From the IMG/VR virus record IMGVR_UViG_3300009081_000023, positions 1-39,540 of that record: a DNA stretch of 39,540 nt, one strand, 5' to 3'. Position numbers and translations under genes: made by a program. The notes under the pieces are model-generated. The model ran no database searches, was not told the origin of the DNA, and saw only the letters and a program-made list of their open reading frames with translations. Source of the DNA: a virus. Below are positions 6,951-12,432 of the stretch, piece after piece (the first letter of the stretch is position 1; every line of letters begins with the position of its first letter).

Positions 6951-7189
6951 TGTCTTGGGTGTTATCGCTGGTAGGTATCACGGGGCTGGTTGCGGTCGGA
7001 CGCCACAAGTGGTGGGGTTTCGCAATCGGTCTCGGCAATGAGGTGCTGTGGGTGTACTTCGCTATTACACGCCAGGAGTACGGTCTCATCTTGGGTGCCG
7101 CCATGTATGGTGCAGTGAACCTAATGAACATGATTCGGTGGAGGCGTTATGGTATTGGCGGGACTTCGGCAACCGTGCCCGTGCGATAG
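6950..7189 (+). CDS. small multi-helix membrane protein
   Basis: A 79-aa protein whose ATG overlaps the previous stop. Three hydrophobic segments are visible (about residues 2-17, 22-40, 44-60), with Trp and aromatic residues at the borders and a basic end (MIRWRRYG). The pattern recalls a fragment of PnuC-like transporters and the small membrane proteins often found beside DUF6378 genes. Function unknown. Confidence 0.65.
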   Translation: MSWVLSLVGITGLVAVGRHKWWGFAIGLGNEVLWVYFAITRQEYGLILGAAMYGAVNLMNMIRWRRYGIGGTSATVPVR

Positions 7190-7215
7190 GTTGCCCCGAC
7201 CAACGGAGACCTATT

Positions 7216-7377
7216 GTGGCAAGTACGAAGAAGACGACGACTGACCATCGCATTGTTGTCGAACGTACCGACTACGTGAATCAGTTTGACAGGCACACAT
7301 CGGAACCTGTACGTTCATGTCCTTGTCAAGCATGCAGTGAAGAAGGGGAAGATGAAAGAACTAAACATGACCAGTAG
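7216..7377 (+). CDS. small Cys-containing protein, unknown function
   Basis: A 53-aa hydrophilic protein starting at GTG 7216 with GGAG 8 bases upstream. After a Thr/Lys-rich N-terminus it carries a cluster CPCQAC near residues 35-40 and an acidic/basic tail. The 3' end overlaps the WhiB gene in a different frame. The Cys cluster could bind metal, but no family is recognised. Confidence 0.5.
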   Translation: MASTKKTTTDHRIVVERTDYVNQFDRHTSEPVRSCPCQACSEEGEDERTKHDQ

Positions 7378-7639
7378 AGAGATGGCATGGTGGGACGACA
7401 CACCTTGCAAGGGGATGGATACCCGTATCTTTTTCCCTGAAGTGAAGCAGGGGCACTCATCGAAGGGTGTCTACGATGATGCGCTTGCAGTGTGTGAAGG
7501 TTGCATGTTCCGCAAGCAGTGCCTCGACTTCGCTATCGACGCGGAGATGAATGACATCCGCAGGTACGGGGTTTTCGGTGGGCTCACGCCTCGGGAACGG
7601 GAAGAGTATTTCGCGGGGCGTCTTCACCCGTACAAATGA
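7352..7639 (+). CDS. WhiB-family Fe-S transcription factor
   Basis: A 95-aa protein. The WhiB cluster-binding cysteines are Cys19, Cys48, Cys51 and Cys57 (DTPCKGMD, then CEGCMFRKQC), and the turn motif GVFGGLTPRERE follows at 73-84; the usual Trp of GVWGG is Phe. WhiB proteins bind a [4Fe-4S] cluster and the host sigma factor, and are confined to Actinobacteria and their phages. ATG 7352 is chosen for AGAAGG 5 bases upstream; ATG 7367 is an alternative. It is the last gene of the rightward early run, before a hairpin. It could redirect host transcription. Confidence 0.92.
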   Translation: MKELNMTSREMAWWDDTPCKGMDTRIFFPEVKQGHSSKGVYDDALAVCEGCMFRKQCLDFAIDAEMNDIRRYGVFGGLTPREREEYFAGRLHPYK

Positions 7640-7643
7640 GTAA

Positions 7644-7684
7644 CCCCGCTCGACCAACGGGAAGGGGAAACCGTGGGAGCGGGG
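7644..7684. terminator. hairpin between convergent operons
   Basis: CCCCGCTC (7644-7651) pairs perfectly with GAGCGGGG (7677-7684) across a 25-base loop. It lies 4 bases after the WhiB stop and 26 bases beyond the end of the leftward block, so it could end both transcripts. There is no T-run on either side, so strong intrinsic termination is not assured. Confidence 0.5.
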
Positions 7685-7710
7685 CTAATCAACCTGTAAC
7701 TATAGCGTAT

Positions 7711-8013
7711 TCAATCTAGTTTGCGTGCCTCGTATCGTGCTTTCATGTGGCGTTGGCTCATTTGCTGGGCATCGTAAAGAGCGACCGACTCGCACGCGTA
7801 ATGGCACGCACGTTCGGGGTCAGCAACCCACACACTCCCTGTCTTACGTCCCGAGCCACGCCAATACTTCACCGCGTGCGGGCCTGCCATCTGGGCTATC
7901 ACCCACCGTTCGGTCATCTCCATCCGCGGCTGTGGTTCGCGACGCATCTTGCCCACCAAAGTGCAGGCGATGTTGATGGTCGGGCGTTCAATCAGCCAGT
8001 GCTTGACGCTCAT
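7711..8013 (-). CDS. unknown protein, last gene of leftward block
   Basis: A 100-aa basic protein, MSVKHWLIERPTINIACTL at the start, with a central beta-like part (ERWVIAQMAGPHAVKYWRG) and a helical end (DAQQMSQRHMKARYEARKL). It overlaps the upstream gene by 26 bases. One exact copy of the dispersed 13-base motif lies inside it, coding here for R-K-T-G in a different frame from the other copies. No family recognised. Confidence 0.65.
   Translation of the reverse strand: MSVKHWLIERPTINIACTLVGKMRREPQPRMEMTERWVIAQMAGPHAVKYWRGSGRKTGSVWVADPERACHYACESVALYDAQQMSQRHMKARYEARKLD
7839..7851 (-). repeat. dispersed 13-base motif, copy on - strand
   Basis: Reads CTGTCTTACGTCC on the + strand, the exact reverse complement of the copy at 4734-4746. 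It is translated in another frame than the other two exact copies, which argues that the DNA and not the protein is conserved. Confidence 0.6.
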
Positions 8014-8146
8014 AACCCTCCATGTTTTCGATGCAGATAGTCCAGCCCCAACGGTTCACCAGCATGGCCACGACGTTGCGGGCTAGGCGTTCACTGGTTA
8101 CGTGGCTATGGATGAAGTCCTCGAACTCTGACTGTGCGTCCCTCAC
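7988..8146 (-). CDS. small helical protein, unknown function
   Basis: A 52-aa protein from a GTG start two bases after the upstream stop. It is mostly one helix (DAQSEFEDFIHSHVTSERLA) followed by a Trp-rich turn (NRWGWTICIENMEG). It overlaps the next leftward gene by 26 bases. No family recognised; packing supports coding. Confidence 0.5.
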   Translation of the reverse strand: MRDAQSEFEDFIHSHVTSERLARNVVAMLVNRWGWTICIENMEGYERQALAD

Positions 8147-8148
8147 GG

Positions 8149-8448
8149 TCAAGCCACCCGAACGTCGATGTCTGTGCCACTAGGCCAAGCGTTCTCGGTG
8201 ACGAAGTATCCGACACGGTTCACCTGATGGTATCCGTTGATGATTACCTGCCCCTCGTCACAATCCACCAGCGTCCACACTCGACGTGGTTCCCGTGTCG
8301 CCACCGATATGACTGCTTCGTGTTCCTTGCCGAACGTCTCAAACATCAGGCCACCAGTGCCATCGTTGAACGATGCCTCGCTGTCCAGCGTGTTGGTTGT
8401 TGGTTTGTATTGTTCTTCCCATTGGTCGAACGTGATTCGTGTAGTCAC
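8149..8448 (-). CDS. conserved actinophage protein, unknown function
   Basis: A 99-aa protein from GTG 8448, which overlaps the upstream stop (GTGA). It begins MTTRITFDQWEEQYKP and has a beta-rich C-terminal half with LVDCDEGQVIINGYHQVNRVGYFVTE, a pattern seen in small actinophage proteins of unknown role. Its ribosome leader GGAAGGGGAAGCA is a variant of the repeated leader of this block. Confidence 0.65.
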   Translation of the reverse strand: MTTRITFDQWEEQYKPTTNTLDSEASFNDGTGGLMFETFGKEHEAVISVATREPRRVWTLVDCDEGQVIINGYHQVNRVGYFVTENAWPSGTDIDVRVA

Positions 8449-8627
8449 TGCTTCCCCTTCCTTGTCTCTTCAATATGGTTATCGCGTGCCGTGGTTGTCT
8501 CACCTGTCGTAAGACCGATGAGATACTCGACACCGTCCTTGTCTGCTACCCCGCCGATGATGACACCCTGCCGACCGTAGTCCTTGTGCCATGTTGCGAT
8601 GATGGTTACCTTGATGCCGCGCTTCAC
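8445..8627 (-). CDS. small KOW/SH3-like beta-barrel protein
   Basis: A 60-aa protein starting at GTG 8627, chosen because GTG overlaps the upstream stop (GTGA) and GCGAGG lies 6 bases before it. The sequence KRGIKVTIIATW, GRQGVIIGGV and YLIGLTTGETTTAR has the strand-turn-strand pattern of KOW or SH3-like barrels. Such small barrels often bind RNA, DNA or a protein partner. The specific role is unknown. Confidence 0.55.
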   Translation of the reverse strand: MKRGIKVTIIATWHKDYGRQGVIIGGVADKDGVEYLIGLTTGETTTARDNHIEETRKGKQ

Positions 8628-8794
8628 TTGTCGCCTCGCTCCTTCATGAGTGCCCACTTGTAACGGTCACGGATAGCCCGCTCCCTGTCCATCTTTTTCT
8701 GCCAGCGTTCCGAGGCGAGCATCCAGCCCATGCTAAAGGTCAGCGCTCCCATGATAAACACTTCGCCGAGTGTAAAGATTTCGTCGGGATACAT
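8624..8794 (-). CDS. small single-helix membrane protein
   Basis: A 56-aa protein with AAGGAG before its ATG. Residues 9-27 form one hydrophobic segment with many Met and Phe (GEVFIMGALTFSMGWMLA), followed by a strongly charged cytoplasmic-type tail (RWQKKMDRERAIRDRYKW). It shares bases with both neighbours (TAATG upstream, GTGA downstream). Function unknown; membrane placement is clear. Confidence 0.6.
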   Translation of the reverse strand: MYPDEIFTLGEVFIMGALTFSMGWMLASERWQKKMDRERAIRDRYKWALMKERGDK

Positions 8795-8976
8795 TAGTTG
8801 TTCTCCTTTGTTGATTGAATGACCCGCTCGATGGCGTACATCGTGGCGTGTAATTGGTCTAACGCTGCGAGTGTTTGCATTGGTGGCAACACTCCGCGCC
8901 TTACTCCTTCGACAAGTAGTTGTCTCAGGTTCTCATAGTTGTGGGTTATCTGGTCTTGTATAACTTGCGTAGTCAT
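8794..8976 (-). CDS. small helical protein, unknown function
   Basis: A 60-aa all-helical protein (NYENLRQLLVEGVRRG, then LAALDQLHATMYAIERVI). The leader before its ATG is GGAGGGAAACAGCA, one of two closely similar leaders (the other precedes the 8973-9107 gene). The upstream gene ends inside its start codon. No family recognised. Confidence 0.6.
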   Translation of the reverse strand: MTTQVIQDQITHNYENLRQLLVEGVRRGVLPPMQTLAALDQLHATMYAIERVIQSTKENN

Positions 8977-9107
8977 TGCTGTTTCCCTCCTGTTATTTGT
9001 ATAACCTCGTACGGTTCATCTATCACTAGCGTTTCGCCTAGACACCAGTCTCTCGGGTCGGTATCGGATTCGATTTCTATAGTTATTTGGTACTTGCTTT
9101 TTCTCAT
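8973..9107 (-). CDS. small acidic protein, unknown function
   Basis: A 44-aa protein, MRKSKYQITIEIESDTDPRD at the start, then a beta-like stretch (GETLVIDEPYEVIQITGG). Its stop overlaps the next start at ATGA, and the leader AAAGGGAAACGGCA precedes its ATG. Coding is supported by the overlap and ribosome site; function unknown. Confidence 0.5.
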   Translation of the reverse strand: MRKSKYQITIEIESDTDPRDWCLGETLVIDEPYEVIQITGGKQQ

Positions 9108-9143
9108 TGCCGTTTCCCTTTCCTTGTTGGTTTTGTTTGTCGC

Positions 9144-9287
9144 TTACATTTCCCAGCAGTAACATTCCAATTCGCCCCACTGGTTGAGGTCGTTCTCATC
9201 CCAGTAGGCGAGGATGCGTCCGCACTCTGGACACCTTGCGACTGTCTGCCCCGTGATATGTGCCCGATACTTTTCCATCAGTGCCAT
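9144..9287 (-). CDS. tiny zinc-ribbon protein of the leftward block
   Basis: A 47-aa protein with Cys19-x2-Cys22 (RCPECG) and Cys42-x-Cys44 (ECYCWEM), likely a zinc site, around an acidic middle (YWDENDLNQWGEL). The leader GAAAGGGGCAAGCA directly precedes its ATG. A predicted promoter lies 25 to 53 bases upstream (9312-9340). Function unknown. Confidence 0.6.
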   Translation of the reverse strand: MALMEKYRAHITGQTVARCPECGRILAYWDENDLNQWGELECYCWEM

Positions 9288-9311
9288 TGCTTGCCCCTTT
9301 CGTTGTTGCTT

Positions 9312-9340
9312 ATCGTATGTCGGTTAGTTGGTTGAGTCAA
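9312..9340 (-). promoter_or_regulatory. predicted leftward promoter
   Basis: On the - strand: TTGACT (complement of 9335-9340), a 17-base spacer and TACGAT (complement of 9312-9317). It lies between the 9370 gene and the zinc-ribbon gene at 9287, in an 82-base gap. The expected transcript start is about 15 bases before the repeated leader. Confidence 0.5.
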
Positions 9341-9369
9341 GGACTCTCGCCCGATTTCTTTTGCCTGTC

Positions 9370-9705
9370 TTACGACTGGCATCGCACGTACTTCTCACGT
9401 ATTGCGATGCTGTCATGATGCCGCGCCCTGCACTGTCTGCGTGTCCGCCCCTGCCAGTGGCGTTGCGTCATCGTGTCATAGTTCAAGCGGTAGCGGTGTC
9501 GTGCCTTCGCCCACTCCATAGCCTCCTCGTAGTAGCCCTCCGCTTTTGCAATTCGTAGCGCCGCTCCTGTCTTATACCTGAGGTATGGGTTTCGTATGTC
9601 TTCGGCGATGTTTTCTACGATGAATCGGTACTGTATTTGTTCGGCCTCGGTATGTACTTTCGGGTCGAGGAATTGCCCGCCCAGAATTGTTTGCCATGTC
9701 TTCAC
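9370..9705 (-). CDS. basic unknown protein of leftward block
   Basis: A 111-aa protein starting at GTG 9705 (GTGA overlap with the upstream stop; GGAGACCAAGCG before it). The first 70 residues are acidic/helical (TEAEQIQYRFIVENIAEDIR, then YYEEAMEWAKARHRYRL); the last 40 are Arg- and His-rich (RHWQGRTRRQCRARHHD), suggesting nucleic-acid contact. No family recognised. An ATAAGACAG variant of the dispersed motif lies inside at 9567-9575, and a GTAAGACAG copy overlaps the stop. Confidence 0.6.
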   Translation of the reverse strand: MKTWQTILGGQFLDPKVHTEAEQIQYRFIVENIAEDIRNPYLRYKTGAALRIAKAEGYYEEAMEWAKARHRYRLNYDTMTQRHWQGRTRRQCRARHHDSIAIREKYVRCQS

Positions 9706-9887
9706 CGCTTGGTCTCCTTCATCTCGTTGATGTCTTGAATGTCTGCGCGTCCGTGGTAGATACTGCCGCCCGCCTTTGTTCGGTAGGTGATAGCCCACAC
9801 TCCGCCGCCCATGTCTTCGGGCGTGCTCATTAGTTGCACTGGTTGCCCGTCAATGTTCACGATGTCCCCGTGTCCTAGCGTTATCAC
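9702..9887 (-). CDS. small beta-rich protein, unknown function
   Basis: A 61-aa protein from GTG 9887, with AGGAGG upstream and GTGA overlaps at both ends. It starts MITLGHGDIVNIDGQPVQLM and continues with short strands (VWAITYRTKAGGSIYHGRAD), resembling small SH3-like folds, then a charged tail (INEMKETKR). No family recognised. Confidence 0.55.
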   Translation of the reverse strand: MITLGHGDIVNIDGQPVQLMSTPEDMGGGVWAITYRTKAGGSIYHGRADIQDINEMKETKR

Positions 9888-10195
9888 TTGCCTGCCTCCT
9901 GTCTTACGTCCTCGGCGTAGCCTGCCCACACTGCAACCGCTCCATCGGTGATGGTGCTCGTAATCCATACGCCCGCCCAGTCGGCGCGCTCTACGTACTG
10001 GCGGACGGCCTCGCGGTAGTTCTCGCCAGTGTTCAGGCTGTAATCCCATGACACGACGATTCGGTTCGGGTCTTTGCCCCAAGTGTTCGACTCGTAGCGT
10101 GACACGGTGATTCGTCCGCCGTTGGCGCTGTACTTGCATCGGATGGTAGCCCGATTCGATTCGCGTACTACCTTTTCCCGTTCTTGCGTTTCCAT
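9884..10195 (-). CDS. unknown protein of leftward block
   Basis: A 103-aa protein with the leader AAAAGGGGCAAGCA directly before its ATG, which fixes the start. The central part (TIRCKYSANGGRITVSRYESNTW, cut here into strands) is beta-rich, followed by a helix with SLNTGENYREAVRQYVER and a Trp/Ala-rich C-terminus. The last codons contain an exact copy of the 13-base motif (9899-9911). A predicted promoter lies just upstream. Confidence 0.65.
   Translation of the reverse strand: METQEREKVVRESNRATIRCKYSANGGRITVSRYESNTWGKDPNRIVVSWDYSLNTGENYREAVRQYVERADWAGVWITSTITDGAVAVWAGYAEDVRQEAGK
9899..9911 (-). repeat. dispersed 13-base motif, copy on - strand
   Basis: Third exact copy (CTGTCTTACGTCC on the + strand), near the 3' end of the 9884-10195 gene and 12 bases upstream of the GTG of the next gene, beside its AGGAGG ribosome site. 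Confidence 0.6.
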
Positions 10196-10236
10196 TGCTT
10201 GCCCCTTTTGTTTGTTGTTGTTTGTCTTACTGTATG

Positions 10237-10266
10237 ACGGTACTCTATCGGGTGTCACCGTGTCAA
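10237..10266 (-). promoter_or_regulatory. predicted leftward promoter
   Basis: On the - strand: TTGACA (complement of 10261-10266), an 18-base spacer and TACCGT (complement of 10237-10242). It lies in the 133-base gap after the metalloprotease gene, about 40 bases before the ATG at 10195. The -35 is a perfect consensus; the -10 is weaker. Confidence 0.45.
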
Positions 10267-10328
10267 GTACCCTCGCGGGCGGGTAGGGTCTCGCTCCCCG
10301 TGGCGCCTACGCGCTCCCGCCCCGCCTC

Positions 10329-11117
10329 CTAGCGTCCTGTCAGGATGAACGGCTCCCCGCACCCGCCGCACGTTATGCCCTTGTCCAGTGCCTTGATGCT
10401 CGTCCTAATGATTGACCCGCACCCGCATACCGCGCGCACCCCGTTCTTGTTGCGGCCTGTCGATGTCTCGCCGCCGCCCGTGAAGAAACCTCCGCCGCCC
10501 GTTGGTGCGTCCGTTCCTGTCTTATGTCCTGACGCTACGCGGATAGCCTCGTCGATGCGGGCTATCTGTCGCGCCCACTTGGTAGCACACTCACGGCCTA
10601 CCGTCGTCTTCGTCCATCCTGCCCAATGATTAGGGGCGTACTCTTCGATAGTCAGGCCGAAGAAATATTCGGCGGTGTCCTTGAATTTCTTGTTGTGGCG
10701 CCCGTTCTGGTCTACGTCTTGCACGCCCCGCACAATGTTCACCGCATGGGCTATCTCATGGGCAACCGTGCCGAAGACGTCACGCCCGCCGCGCGCTAGG
10801 TTTTCCGCCGATACCATGATTTCATAGAAACCTTGGTACTTGGTGACCGTTCCGAGGCCGATTGATAGCGCCCAAGGTGTATAGGCGTAGTCTTCGTCGG
10901 GCGCATCGTATGGGGTAGCCCATGTCGGGCGGGTAGTTATGTGTCCCCAAGCGCGGGAGTCGCGTTGCACCACGAAGACCACGGGCGGCAGTGTGACGGT
11001 ACCGTGAGACAGTGCCGAGACGTGCTCGCCTAGTTCGCGGTAGGTGTCATGGAGTGCGGCAACGATGGGCGCGATAGTCGCATCATCGAGGCCGTGCCCC
11101 TTGGTGAGTGTTTGCAT
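10329..11117 (-). CDS. SprT-like zinc metalloprotease
   Basis: A 262-aa protein starting at ATG 11117, fixed by the leader GAAAGGGGCAAGAA. Residues 118-124 contain the zinc-protease motif VAHEIAH (His120, Glu121, His124), and His141 in NGRHNKKFKD is the likely third ligand, the order seen in SprT/Spartan proteins. A Gly-rich linker (205-220) leads to a C-terminal zinc ribbon: Cys231-x-Cys233 and Cys250-x2-Cys253. Cellular relatives digest proteins cross-linked to DNA. In a phage it might clear DNA-bound proteins or attack a host factor; this is inference. Confidence 0.8.
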   Translation of the reverse strand: MQTLTKGHGLDDATIAPIVAALHDTYRELGEHVSALSHGTVTLPPVVFVVQRDSRAWGHITTRPTWATPYDAPDEDYAYTPWALSIGLGTVTKYQGFYEIMVSAENLARGGRDVFGTVAHEIAHAVNIVRGVQDVDQNGRHNKKFKDTAEYFFGLTIEEYAPNHWAGWTKTTVGRECATKWARQIARIDEAIRVASGHKTGTDAPTGGGGFFTGGGETSTGRNKNGVRAVCGCGSIIRTSIKALDKGITCGGCGEPFILTGR

Positions 11118-11146
11118 TTCTTGCCCCTTTCGATTTCTGGTATTCA

Positions 11147-11162
11147 CCAAGCGATTGCTTGG
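11147..11162. promoter_or_regulatory. inverted repeat upstream of the metalloprotease gene
   Basis: CCAAGC-GATT-GCTTGG, a perfect 6-base stem with a 4-base loop, 29 bases before the metalloprotease start and 61 bases past the previous stop. It could be an operator or a weak hairpin terminator without a T-run. Confidence 0.4.
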
Positions 11163-11223
11163 CTAGTGTCTCGCTCGGTCATGAACCGTCGCCACCTACG
11201 TGGGGCGAGACTGTCGAGCCCTG

Positions 11224-11445
11224 CTACCCTTTCGCTGTCTCGGCCTCGACGAGGTTAGCCATGTTCCAACAGTCGCGCGCCCATTTTCTGAGTAGATGTT
11301 CTTCGACCGTGTTGCCGATTTCCTTGGCCTCGTCTGCTCGACGTTCGTATTCGACAGACGAGCCACGTAGCCCACACTCAACACGTAGGGCCTCGAGCCC
11401 ATCGAGGGTAAGTGTCACCTTGTCGCCTTTCTTGGTTGCTTTCAA
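11224..11445 (-). CDS. small unknown protein with TTG start
   Basis: A 73-aa protein. The start is the TTG at 11445, because the block's leader GAAAGGGGCAAGCA stands directly before it; an upstream in-frame ATG would put this leader inside the gene. A short beta-hairpin (KGDKVTLTLDGLEALRVECG) is followed by a charged helix (YERRADEAKEIGNTVEEHLL) and another (RDCWNMANLVEAE). No family recognised. Confidence 0.6.
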   Translation of the reverse strand: MKATKKGDKVTLTLDGLEALRVECGLRGSSVEYERRADEAKEIGNTVEEHLLRKWARDCWNMANLVEAETAKG

Positions 11446-11458
11446 TGCTTGCCCCTTT

Positions 11459-11632
11459 CTAGTTTCCCCGAACAAGTGTTCGGTAGTCGTGTTCGATAGT
11501 CCTAACAATTGCTTGGTAGTGCCACTTGCTGTCTGGCTCGCCCATCATGAATGCCACCGCCGCTTGCATCGATGCGCTCGCGGCACGGTCAAGGCGGTAG
11601 GCCTTGAGTCTGAGTCGGTCCCTTTCGGTCAT
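11459..11632 (-). CDS. first gene of the leftward block, unknown function
   Basis: A 57-aa helical protein with the leader GAAAGGGGCAAGC directly before ATG 11632 (an in-frame ATG at 11647 would overlap the leader). It starts MTERDRLRLKAYRLDRAASA and ends with a Trp/His-containing helix (SKWHYQAIVRTIEHDYR). It opens the 14-gene leftward block. No family recognised. Confidence 0.6.
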   Translation of the reverse strand: MTERDRLRLKAYRLDRAASASMQAAVAFMMGEPDSKWHYQAIVRTIEHDYRTLVRGN

Positions 11633-11651
11633 GCTTGCCCCTTTCATCAGT

Positions 11652-11668
11652 GAGGGGCGGCGCCCCTC
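11652..11668. promoter_or_regulatory. GC-rich palindrome in the 5' leader of the leftward block
   Basis: GAGGGGCG-G-CGCCCCTC, 17 bases, perfectly self-complementary. It lies 20 bases upstream of the first leftward start. In RNA it would form a tight hairpin next to the ribosome site; as DNA it could be an operator. A TATACT-like -10 (complement of 11678-11683) lies just upstream, without a convincing -35. Confidence 0.45.
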
Positions 11669-11841
11669 GATGTCTCAAGTATACGGCCAAGCGTATCACG
11701 GTCTGGCATCCTCGCCCCTGCCCTACGTCAGGAAACCCAAGCACCACAAGGCCTAGAAATTGTAATCAAAATGTCATACAAAAAACGGGGGCAACCTCTC
11801 AGAAATCGACAACCCCGAAACCGAACACACGTTCGCCGAGA

Positions 11842-11882
11842 TAGTAAGCACGCTTAGCATTATTAGTAAGCACGCTTAGCAT
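11842..11882. repeat. two tandem 19-base operator-like repeats
   Basis: TAGTAAGCACGCTTAGCAT occurs twice (11842-11860 and 11864-11882), centre to centre 22 bases, about two helical turns. Each copy holds the inverted repeat TAAGC-AC-GCTTA. This is the pattern of paired repressor sites or of origin iterons. No other copies were noticed in the window. Confidence 0.75.
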
Positions 11883-11970
11883 CACCCCGCCCATCGACCA
11901 CGACCACGCCGCACCCGTCCCCCGACTCTCTAGGCGTCCTTAGGTGTCGGGTACTCTCTCAGGGTTTTTC

Positions 11971-12003
11971 GGGTACCCGTGGGGGTATGTGGGGTGAGTT
12001 GGG
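11971..12003 (+). other. possible G-quadruplex motif
   Basis: G-runs at 11971-11973, 11981-11985, 11991-11994 and 12001-12003, with loops of 7, 5 and 6 bases, fit the G-quadruplex rule. It is followed at once by a run of eight T's. Confidence 0.45.
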
Positions 12004-12140
12004 TTTTTTTTCTGGTGGCCGAACAGGTGTTTGGTTACCGTCGGGTAGGTTACTCGCGGGTAACATAGACGACTGGGGGTATGCCGTGGCACGTGGGGGG
12101 GAATACCTTGTATATGCGCGCGTGATGTTGTCACTCTTTT

Positions 12141-12167
12141 GGGGTTGCGGGGAGGGGGGTTTGGGGG
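12141..12167 (+). other. strong G-quadruplex motif
   Basis: Runs of 4, 4, 6 and 5 G's (12141-12144, 12149-12152, 12154-12159, 12163-12167) with loops of 4, 1 and 3 bases, a very favourable quadruplex pattern on the + strand. Confidence 0.65.
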
Positions 12168-12286
12168 TGCGTTTTGTTGGCGTGGGTGTCAACTTTTTGT
12201 GGTGTTAGTTGTGTGGTGAGCGTGATACGTTTGGGGTGGGACTTGGACTTGTGGGCCGACTCAGGTCCTCCTTCTTTGCCAACAAC

Positions 12287-12329
12287 CGAGCGTAGTGAGG
12301 GCGTTAGCCCAACGAGCGTAGCGAGGCGG
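12287..12329 (+). repeat. short near-direct repeat
   Basis: CGAGCGTAGTGAGG (12287-12300) recurs as CGAGCGTAGCGAGG (12313-12326), 26 bases apart with one change. The hairpin GGGC-GTTA-GCCC at 12299-12310 starts in the last bases of the first copy and lies largely between the two. Function unknown. Confidence 0.4.
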
Positions 12330-12411
12330 GAGTTGACGCTATTCAAACAACAAAGCCAACAAGCGTAATGGTGCCTCCCCCACAGTTCCCGCCCCCGCGG
12401 AAGGTCGCCGT

Positions 12412-12425
12412 GGCTAATTTTAGCC
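12412..12425. promoter_or_regulatory. inverted repeat GGCTAA-TT-TTAGCC
   Basis: A perfect 14-base inverted repeat, 8 bases before a possible small gene at 12433. It could be an operator; nothing more can be read from it. Confidence 0.35.
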
Positions 12426-12432
12426 GACACCT

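Larger units (their letters stand above)
11669..12411. other. non-coding switch region between the divergent blocks
   Basis: About 740 bases with no convincing gene. It begins with an AT-rich stretch (11756-11790), then the tandem repeats at 11842-11882. Next comes a C-rich patch, then about 300 bases (11940-12250) very rich in G and T on the + strand, with two G-quadruplex motifs and the palindrome CGGGTACCCG (11970-11979). The right part has a near-repeat at 12287-12329 with a small hairpin GGGC-GTTA-GCCC (12299-12310). Open frames here are G- or Pro-rich and lack ribosome sites. Candidate roles: control of both operons, replication origin or packaging site. Confidence 0.6.

Noticed and set aside
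10267-10328. Terminator after the metalloprotease gene
   Set aside because: Very GC-rich with only partial complementarity and no T-run; I could not draw a clean stem.
11108-11653. Open frame of 181 codons on the + strand
   Set aside because: It covers the two leftward genes with clear repeated leaders and starts inside the metalloprotease gene; composition is Ser/Arg-rich noise.
11842-11882. CRISPR-like repeat
   Set aside because: Only two copies with a 3-base gap; no spacers and no cas genes.
11987-12208. Open frame of 73 codons on the + strand in the switch region
   Set aside because: Made of Gly/Val/Trp from G-runs; no ribosome site and it contains the quadruplex motif.
12131-12430. 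Open frame of 99 codons on the - strand in the switch region
   Set aside because: Its C-terminal part is a Thr/Pro/Lys readout of the G-rich strand; no leader like the true leftward genes.
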